Positions 55,581 to 64,000 of a stretch of DNA of 64,000 nucleotides are shown here, piece after piece; position 1 is the stretch's first letter; every line of letters starts with the position of its first letter. The stretch spans positions 1,707,001 to 1,771,000 of the forward strand of contig OZ020305.1 of assembly GCA_963971305.1 (NCBI GenBank). Direction: 5' to 3'. The position numbers and the translations under genes were made by a program. Below the pieces are notes generated by a model. That model saw nothing but the letters and a program-made list of their open reading frames with translations. It was not told the origin of the DNA and made no database searches. The DNA is from Arcuatula senhousia. Taxonomy: Eukaryota; Mollusca; Bivalvia; Mytilida; Mytilidae.

Positions 55581-58500
55581 TGCCTGATCCTTATGTGGAA
55601 TAGTACTTAAACAGTGATACGTCAGACTGGTGGCTGTAATATTTCTCAGAAATAGGAACACGGGGTATAACCGGCAATCGTTAATGCTGGAAATCTTAGG
55701 ACAGTGCAGTGTGATTTTTAGAGAAGAAATAGAACAATATGAGAAAATGGTTAACAACGGTTTAATGATAAAATGTTGACTACGTTCCCCCGTTGTACTT
55801 TTGTGTGAAGTATGAAGTGTCCGCAAAGAAAGTTAATTATCTTTCTAGATGCGAGTTTTGACTTAGCAGAGAGCCCAGCATCCATTATTACACATTCATT
55901 AAAAAGATGAAGCATAAGTTCTCCAAAATTCATTGACGAGTTCCTGCTCAGTTTTTGGGAACGTTACAGTTTATTCGCTGTAATATACATGTACTAAATG
56001 TTCTAAGGTCACAAAAACTGTGTTTATAAATGCAAGTCATCTGCCAATTTCATAAAGGCCCATTCTTTGAAGTATCCCGAATTTCTAAATGCATCAGCAT
56101 TAGGAAATGACATGTAAATACATTGCATTGTATCGCATGGCACGATATGGTCGTTTACATAATACAACAAAAACCAAGCTGTTTTAGTCGGAAGAGGCTG
56201 AGGATTGATTATGGTAAAATGTAATTATTTACATGGGAAAGGGATGCTAATTACTTATTATACAGTTGAACACATCAATAACACAGTATATTTTCATAAC
56301 TTACAAGAATTATTTATGTTTTAGAATTCCTATTCGAATCAATGGCTGGTATTCTTTTCTTCATAAAAGAATGACACCCACAGTTCAGAAGCTGAGTTAG
56401 TTTTACAGCAGTAAAAATGCAGTGTTTATAGATCTATGCAATCTCAACGTTAAACCCAGACTCAATATCGATAATTATCAATATTAATAACCGTTGTCTC
56501 TTATGAAAACATGGCAGTTTCTAACACTAGGATACATTAATTTTGATGAAATCAAAATTTTTTATCTTGTAAAATCTATTAAAGTAATGACAATAGCATC
56601 ATTATTTCGTTCTTGGCTTTAAACGCCATTAAAACAATGACATTAATCAAAGGCATTCAAACAGATAGATTTTTTGGGGTTTTGTTTAATTTAGCACTTT
56701 CTAAAAACGACATAATTACAGATGTAATAATGATTTCAAAAGAAAATTGAGATTCCTAGATAAAGACACGTAATGAACACGTGTTACTGGTTTCTATCAT
56801 GCTATAGGATATAAAAAAATGGTTACAAATTTTCTGAATAAAGAGGTTGCCTGATAATGGCGCATCCTCCCTTTGAAGTTTCTAAATCCACAACAAATAC
56901 ATTTGTGTGGAACACAATTACCAAAAGTTTTGAAAACATCGAGCGGATATTCAATTTTTTCTAGCAAGAAACTATACCAAATCCTATTAATAACACCAGA
57001 AACCAACAGCGCACGTAAGCACTTACTCACAATATTCGAAAACAATGGTAAAATGTGATTTCATTAATTTCTTATATAAGATTTCTCACATATTGGCTTC
57101 TTAATTTTTTTTTTACAAGATCTCGTTTATTAATGTAAGATCGTGCGATTTTTCAGAACAATTTCTATTTTCAATTTTCGCCGCAAATATATCTAACAAC
57201 GATCTATTATCTTAACCAACAATTCAATTTTACCGGGTTATTCATGAAAAGGAAGAAAGCACAGATATGACATATAAGGAAAATGAGAAATCACGAACAC
57301 GGAATCTTATACCATTTGTCTTATCATTAATCAACTTGATAAAAGTGTTTTATATCAAAGTCTGATGTTTATTCTCTAAGAAAAAAAAATAGTTTCTTCT
57401 AATGCGTCCGTATTATATTTTCTTGACATTGATCTTTTTACCTGCGTTACAAACGACGGAAGCAGGACTTTTTGCCGCTGGACGCCGTCCGTCAGTCCGA
57501 ATGTCCGTGTAAGATATTTCCTGAGCTTAAATGTCCACCTTCTAATCTTAAAAACTTAATATATCTGAAATTAGCAAATTGATACAAACTGTTTTTATGT
57601 GAATTTGTCCGTTGCATAAATATGAAATTTTATAAAGTTTAAGCTAACTAAGGATCCGACTATAAGACCTTGGGAAGACCCTACAGAGATTGCACGCATT
57701 TTTACCTAATACTGCATCTGTGTGCGTGTTTAAATAGCTTCTTTATTTGCTTGTAAAATATTTTATTTAACACACTTGGTTTTGTTTCTTCAGAACTGCG
57801 TTCTTCAATTGAAACATTAGAATCAAGCAAACAACAATTCAGAAATCTCTTTTTGAAACAAACAGGACGAGCCATCTTTCGGAAATTTCAGGGGAAATTG
57901 GTCCATGATCAAATTATAAATCAAATGATTAAAACCCAAAAGAATTACATTTTCCGTCTAAAGAACACTGCTTGAGGTCTTTGGTATCTAGTACAAGCCT
58001 AATGGCTGACCTGATTTTCCAATCAAGTTCTGATCTAGACAAAAACGAAGTAATGTAGAATTATAACTTATTAGAAAGAGCCATTTATTGTCAAGAAAAT
58101 TTTCCATTATGACTTTTTTCCTTGAAAATACTAATAAAAGCAATTGCGATAAATTTTATTGTTAAATTTGTATAAAATAAATAGCTCTATTGTGTTATTT
58201 ATTCATGTTTAAATTTGTCTCAATTGAGGAAGAAAAATGAAGAAGACATTAAATTGAATGGGTTGTCAGAATGGCGAGAAACAAGATTTTTTATCTTTTA
58301 TTGTGTGTGACCAAGAGACGGATACCCGACTTGTTTCTTTAAAGAATTTGTCATTTATTACTAAGCCAATTTCGAGGTTTAGAATCAAAACTCAACACAA
58401 CTTACTGCACGTTTCATGCAGTATCACGATTCTCTTGCAATTGAATTGTCTGATTTTGTTAAGCCCCGTGTTTTAGAAGCAACATCTGTGCCTTTGTATC

Positions 58501-59560
58501 TTATTTACAAACAAAAACCTGTAACTGTTTCAATGCAATCTCTTAACGGTGCATGTTTTTAGTTTTTTAAGGGCTTTTCAGGGTATTTCTGAATGGGGGA
58601 GGGTTGCAGATTAGAATGTAGTGTGAACAGGGTACACGGCCTTAAAAGAAGTACCGTTCATCGATATATGTTTTTCTGCTTTGCTGCAGTAATTCCGTTT
58701 GATTAGGTCGTCTTCTGTTAAGCTATGAATTTTACGTTTGATATTGACGAAGGTACAAGTTTTGAGGACGATCAAAATGGAAATGTCCTTACGTCTGTGT
58801 ATGATATATTCGTTTATATCATTAGAAGATATATAACTGGGTAGGTTCGGTCTGATAATTTGTCCTGACAATACAGGTTAAAATTATGTCTCATGTTTGG
58901 TGTTTTGTAGTGCGTAAGATCACCCAATGATTTAGTTAGCTATTTGCAGATCAATAATATGTACAATGTTTGTGACTTGTGGTCCCACGATTTACGTGTT
59001 TGTTTAAGATATGAATTATTGAGATACATATCCACATTTCTTGTTTCGCTTTAAAATTCATGCATCAATATCAAATGCGATGCTACGCCTCTGGTCTAGT
59101 GTCGAGAAAGTAAAGTGGTAAAAGACTTTATACCAAGCCTTGAACTCCCATGTTGATGTCAAACGTTGGCTGTAAGCTGTAGGTGTATTTTTACAATCAG
59201 ACATTCATTTTTTCCGTCAGTCCCTGCAGGGTGTGGAAACAAATTACAAATTGTAACCAAGAGTTTAATCTGTGTTGAAAATTGTTGTCAAATGCCGTAG
59301 GTGTATAAAATTTAAAGTTAATTATGATTTGTTGGTTTTACGGCGTTCGACCTTTGTTCTTTGATTTGCTTATCCCAGAGATTTTCGTATTCCCAAGAAA
59401 GCATTTATCGTTGACTTTTGTTCAGGCTTAAGATCCCGGAACAAAATTCCATCCAATGACAATTTGTTTTGACTTTATAGGAATCTGTCATGCGAAAGCT
59501 TTGATGAGATAATTAAAAGAAAATATTTGAATATTTTTATAAATCTTTTGTTATGGTCCG
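55581..59560. other. Unannotated AT-rich interval
   Basis: Nothing here could be tied to a known gene, RNA or repeat. Short frames (55751-55933, 56797-57045, 58258-58476, 58611-58871) lack domains or splice support. Confidence 0.4.
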
Positions 59561-59589
59561 CGATGACATGTAGAGAGGCAAACAGATTT

Positions 59590-59905
59590 ACTCATGTCCG
59601 TCCGTCCATACATCCGTACGAATTGCCGCATAGCTTTTCTCAGAAACCGTCCATGGGAATGATTTGAAATTTGGCAGGGTGTTTTAGTATGATGAAATGT
59701 AGGTCCTTCGGGTAACACAGACCTATTGGGCTTCTACTTCCTGTTTGGAACTGGACCGATATGAAAAATGACATTAATTACCGTCAAACGTTTCTATAAG
59801 ATACCGTCAATGAGAATGTTTTGAACTTTTGGCAGGGTGGTTCAGTACCGATATGACAAACTGTACGTCCTGAGGAATTTTCAGACCTGTCCGGCTTTTA
59901 CATCA
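59590..59905 (+). repeat. Possible divergent hairpin-element fragment
   Basis: A GTCCGTCCGTCC microsatellite (about 59596) is followed by two related units of about 185 bp. These share a TTTGGCAGGGTG block (about 59670 and 59830) and CCGTCCATGGGAATG versus CCGTCAATGAGAATG. This resembles the microsatellite-plus-tandem-core part of the other elements, but no terminal hairpin was found. Confidence 0.45.
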
Positions 59906-61508
59906 TGTTTGGGCAATGCATGGGGGCTTCTGTATCACATGGAGGACTCATTCCTTATTTATGTTTTGAGGGGTGGGGTATATGGGGGTGTGGTTCAAGC
60001 TTGGATTTGGAAATTATGAAGGCTTCACACAAATACAGGCTTTTACTCTCGAGTAATCACAAGCCAGGTCGTCAGACTGGTCTGACACGAATTAACCAAC
60101 AAATTTAAATATTCTTTTTTGTCATCGAAATTTCCGATTGTTAAATAAAATACAGATACCAAAACGGGTATGAAACAGTGTTCATTTGGTTATGCTGTAT
60201 ATGCATATTTCAAGTAGCAGCATTTGAATCAAAACATTGGAAGGTCAAAAACCAAAAGTATCGAACGAAAAGTACTGAAAACCGAAAAAAAGTTCGAACA
60301 GGGAAGAAAAATCCAGCACCCAGGATATCGACCATACGTAGTAAATTGTACAAGGAAAGAAACATGGAGTTTAACACAAATTGTTAAGGTTGATCCATCC
60401 CCAACCATTGAACCTGGCTGTATTACCAGTCTCTACTTTCATATTTATTACTCGAAGGTATGCAGTTTTAATCAATGTCAAATGATTTACTGAAACTTAC
60501 TAGTATATTATAAGCATACTAGGAAATCGAAAATTCGTCCTAGTCATGGTTGACCTTGATTCCTTTGCACCTCTGACCGACTTTAACCTATGGAGACAAA
60601 AATTCGATTAAAGCTAGGATAAAGTAAAATAGCTAGGGAAAGTGGACCCTTTCACAGAATGTATTAAGCTTTTTATGTCCTAAAATTCTTTTGTTCTTAT
60701 TACGATAATAAAAAAACTGGTTAGATGTATAGGAATTCAATTGAGTAAAATCAGGCAGGGCCCCCATTAAGTCATCACTCAGCAACGGTCTAAATCTGAC
60801 ACTGGTATTGGAGGTTTACTGATTTCGAAATAAAACAGCTACATAACGTACATTTTTTTCATATCAATATTTTATACGTAATGCCAAAATATTACAATTA
60901 GCCAGTACTTATTGATCTCAAAACTAATTACTTTAGCTAACGCGCCAAAACTTTCATTGGCATTTTCCTCATGTCAAAAATTATATACTTGACCAAAATT
61001 TTTGAATGGTCTAATCCGAAAACCCAATGGAACATATGTTATTAATGTCAGAAATAAAAGAAGAATTTCAATTAAGTCAGGTTGTAGGGAGTCTGTTATT
61101 TTAGTTTCCTTTTCTTATTTCACATTTTCCTGATTAGAACATATTGATGGCTTTAACAATCGGCTGTTGGGTTCGATAAAGCTAGATACGCAACAAGCTT
61201 ATCTGTACGATTTTACTCATCTGGGGTACCGAGTCGTGAAATTATAAAACTTTATCTTAAACGATTGAAAATAAATATTTGTTAATTACATTTTTTGTGG
61301 TTATTTGCATCGGTTCTTTAACTATCGCAATTCTATCATATTTTGCTTTTTACAACAGTTGCTTCCACAGTGGTTGCTTCCAAATGATAATCTTTACCAC
61401 TGTGATTGAAAATGACTAATCTTCATGAAGTATCAGAATCAGAACAGTCATGTTAACGAGGTATAACCGGATATCGTTCACACTGGCAAACTGAAGACAG
61501 TCAATTTT
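59906..61508. other. Unannotated interval with a dispersed repeat at 60180-60300
   Basis: At 60183-60300, GGTTATGCTGTATATGCATA, GCAGCATTTGAATCAAA and a Lys/Arg-rich block match the minus strand of 34680-34815. The frame here reads LNQNIGRSKTKSIERK against LNQSFERLETERIERK there, so the shared sequence may derive from a coding or retroelement ancestor. No intact gene is seen. Confidence 0.45.
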
Positions 61509-61926
61509 TGTCCCTCGCCGCAACGCGGAGCGTGTGTGCCTCCGTCTGTCACACTTTTCTCAGGTACTATTAATTCTAGGATTTCAATATTTGGTATGCA
61601 GCTTAAGATAGAGTTGTCATATGGTGGGATGTGTATTCAGGTAGATATCTCATATGATGGGATGTATATTCAGGTCTGTCGCTTACCTTCTTCCTGTATA
61701 AGGAGCCGCCTAGAATTCTTTAAAGGTCAAAAATGTATTTTTTCGTTACAGACTTCTCAAGGATTACTGTTCGTAGACTTCTGATATTTTGTAATAATGC
61801 AGCTTTAGGTAGTGGTCTCATATGGTGAGATGCGCTTTTAAGTCTGTCGCTTATCTACTTCCTGTTAAGCAGACTGACTAAGAATTTTTGCCACTCGGCG
61901 GGGTCCCCTGAATTCCGTTCTTGTTT
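61509..61926 (+). mobile_element. Probable hairpin-ended element, CTCGCCG family
   Basis: The left end GTCCCTCGCCGCAACGCGGA can form a small hairpin and is followed by CCTCCGTCTGTCACA. Two core units of about 165 bp share GTCTGTCGCTTA and CTTCCTGT landmarks. The right end has CTCGGCGGGGTCCCC then CCGTTCTTGTT, which in reverse starts AACAAGAA like the AGGTGAGC family. Arm pairing is imperfect. Confidence 0.5.
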
Positions 61927-61999
61927 TTTTTTTACATGTGCACAAAAGGAAAATAGGATAAAATTGGACGGTCTTCAGTTTATTAGTGGTAATATGAAT

Positions 62000-62090
62000 T
62001 ACAACAAAGTTCCAGACAATAAATTTTGCTACGCCTGACGCGCGTTTCGTCTATTCAAGACTCATCAGAGGCGCTCTACCAAAAGTTGAA
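62000..62090 (+). repeat. Dispersed GCGCGTTTCGTCTA repeat
   Basis: GACGCGCGTTTCGTCTATTC then AAGACTCATCAGAGGCGCTC, preceded by ACAACAAAGTTCCAGACAA. A degraded copy is at 44133-44215. I recognise this motif from mussel sequences; that is recall and was not checked by a search. Confidence 0.6.
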
Positions 62091-63206
62091 AATGCCAAAC
62101 ATTATATGACTAGATATTTAAACGGATGATAGCCAATTTCTTAAATGATTGCCAGTAATGCATCGTGATGTTTTGTTTCAAACTTTTTATCGCCAACCAT
62201 TTGTCGTCAATTTTTCAAGATATGGACAGTTAGCTCTTGATGAATTAAATTTTGAAATCCTACAGGCTTGAACATATTTTTAACAGATATAATATATTGT
62301 AAAAAAAAACCAGGTATCAATAAAACTAGTATCACGTAATTATCATCTTGTAAAATGTTCAGTTATTTCTGGTGTAACATAATGCAGTTTCCTGAATTAT
62401 AAAGTACTACAATGAACAAAATCATTATTACCAATCAATATGATTTAAGATTAGTCCCGGGTACAAGTAAAAAACTAGGTCTGTAAGTTCGTTTTGTTTA
62501 GTTTTTACGTTACATCACCGCACTAGACAACCTTGTTACTTCCGTTACCGTGTATTGTCGTAACGTATCTGTCAATGTTTTGGCTGGATTAGTACAGCAA
62601 TATTACGGAAAAATCAATTAAATCATAATTAATAAAGCTACTTTGCTTATTTTTTTTAACAAGATTATTATAGGTTGTCTTCACGCACTTGCTCAATCTA
62701 GATTAAACAAACTCGCTTTTTACATTATACCCGGAGAACTTATTGAAAACAACATTGAAAGACAGAATTAGCGATTATAACTTTTTTCCAATCAATTATT
62801 CAGAGAAATCTTAGACAATCGTGATTTTTAAGGTTGAAGCTCGTTTCTCGGCAACAAAATAATACTTTTTGTATTGAAACGGTGGGATGGAGAAACAATA
62901 AATAAATTCTCTTCCTTGAGAAAGCGAAAGAAAATTCCATGGAAAGTTTGAAAACAGATCGAATCATATGTATGAAGAAAATAATTCTCCGAAATGATGT
63001 TATCTGAGAAAATATTTAGAGAAAAAAGAACGAAATATATACTCGTCGTGTTATTGTGGCTCTAGTTATTCAAGAAAAGGACCCATCCACTATCCCATCT
63101 ATTCTGTTCTGAACCTTTCTTCAATATAGTAATCAAATCGACAGATTATGGAGCTAACTTTGTATCAGTCCTACCACTGTTTGCTTTACTGCAAGTCAGA
63201 TGTTTT
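62091..63206. other. Unannotated AT-rich interval
   Basis: No supported features. Confidence 0.4.
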
Positions 63207-64000
63207 TATACGACTGCAAATTTTTTGTGATCGTATAATGTTATGGCGATGTCGTCGTCGTTGTCGTTGTCGTCGTCTGGGGACATTTGGTTTCCGTGCG
63301 ATAACTTGAGTAAATATTGACCAATTGTTATGAAATTGTGATATGATGTTTGTAACCACTAGAGGAAGGTTCCTATTGTATTTGGGGTTGATGGCCCTTA
63401 CCGTTTTGGAAAAAAGGGCCAAAAGGGACTAAAACGGGTGTATTGACACAACTGTTGTAGAATGTTTATTGTTCATTTGATTTTGAAAATTCTTTTTTTA
63501 TTGAATTCCTCATTAAATTATGTCAACAAAATGTGTCAATGGTTTTGATGTATATTGAACAGTTACATTGCTACAGGGGGCCAAAGACGGGCCACACCCA
63601 AAAAATCAACTTTTTTTTTGTGGTCCGATTTTTCAAAATCTCTTTTTCATTGGAATCCTTGTGAAAATCCCTGCCTGCATTTTTTCAATCAGATTTGCAA
63701 TATCTTTTTCTGTTTTTGAGATATAAGGGGCCGAAGGGGCAAAAAACGCCATTTTTAAAAGTTGGTCAAGGCAAATGGTTTACACAAGAAATTTAGCTGT
63801 AGTGTGCCAGCCAATTGTTGTGAAGTTTAAATATGATGATTATATACACTGAAGGAAGCTTTTTATTGCATTTGGGGTTATTGTTTTTAAAAAAAAGGGC
63901 CAAAAGGGGCTTAATCGTGTCAAAAATGTCAATGAATATAGATTTTTTTTATACGACCGCAAAAAATTTGCGGACGTATATTGGTATGATGCTGTCGTCG
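63207..64000 (-). mobile_element. ATACGACCGCAA-family elements in head-to-tail arrangement, cut by the window edge
   Basis: A 31-nt hairpin (63207-63237) is followed by a GTCGTCGTTGTCG microsatellite (about 63247-63280) and a core whose GGGCCAAAAGG landmark recurs after about 480 bp. At 63951-63980 a second complete hairpin (ATACGACCGC to GCGGACGTAT) is again followed by GCTGTCGTCG. Orientation is opposite to the 6564-7804 copy. The second unit continues beyond the window. Confidence 0.8.

Noticed and set aside
55455..55826. 123-codon minus-strand frame as a gene
   Set aside because: It starts inside unannotated DNA and runs into the right end of a MITE; no domain or splice support.
60178..60493. 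Lys/Arg-rich overlapping frames as a nuclear protein gene
   Set aside because: The segment is a dispersed repeat also found broken at 34680-34815; one frame has a stop within the shared part.

Overview
The window is eukaryotic: AT-rich, intron-containing and dominated by repeats, with no operons. It most resembles the genome of a bivalve mollusc, probably a mytilid mussel. That assignment rests on the FMRFamide-receptor-like GPCR, on pearl/Helentron-like non-autonomous elements, and on dispersed motifs I associate with mussel sequences (for example GCGTTTCGTCTATTCAAGAC near 62049). It is an inference from familiarity and was not searched.

Two protein-coding genes are well supported. (1) A B-type cyclin lies on the minus strand, 25904 down to 16891. 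I could assemble it as eight exons with GT/AG borders throughout; they join into a complete 423-residue protein with a destruction box and a two-lobed cyclin fold. Every exon is a multiple of three and all seven introns are phase 0. Upstream is a compact cell-cycle promoter signature: two CCAAT boxes 31 bp apart followed by a CDE/CHR-like tandem. (2) An intronless 465-residue class A GPCR resembling FMRFamide/neuropeptide receptors lies on the minus strand, 51425-50028. A 5'-truncated LINE remnant (minus, about 27230-26511) is the only recognisable autonomous-transposon coding sequence.

Layout: 0.7-4.8 kb, tandem arrays (about 180, 158, 194 and 29 bp units); 6.5-7.8 kb, a hairpin-ended element; 8.8-15.6 kb, palindromes and foldback elements, including a 2.1-kb element with arms of about 0.5 kb and a second element nested in its centre; 16.9-26.1 kb, the cyclin gene with three elements in its introns; 26.5-28.1 kb, LINE remnant and a duplicated AT-rich block; 30.2-34.5 kb, a 53-bp satellite of about 80 copies; 35.2-40.2 kb, a 38-bp satellite of about 131 copies that ends in a tRNA-derived SINE-like sequence; 40.5-48.5 kb, MITEs, two minisatellites interrupted by elements, and further hairpin-ended elements; 50.0-51.4 kb, the GPCR; 51.4-64 kb, mostly unannotated AT-rich DNA with MITEs and elements, ending in a head-to-tail series of hairpin-ended units.

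The most striking pattern is a shared blueprint. At least five sequence-unrelated families carry a terminal hairpin of about 30 nt beside a CCGT- or CGT-type microsatellite, a core of tandem repeats, and a single inverted copy of one hairpin arm near the other end. This matches what is known of pearl/Helentron-associated elements. Several copies sit inside tandem arrays.
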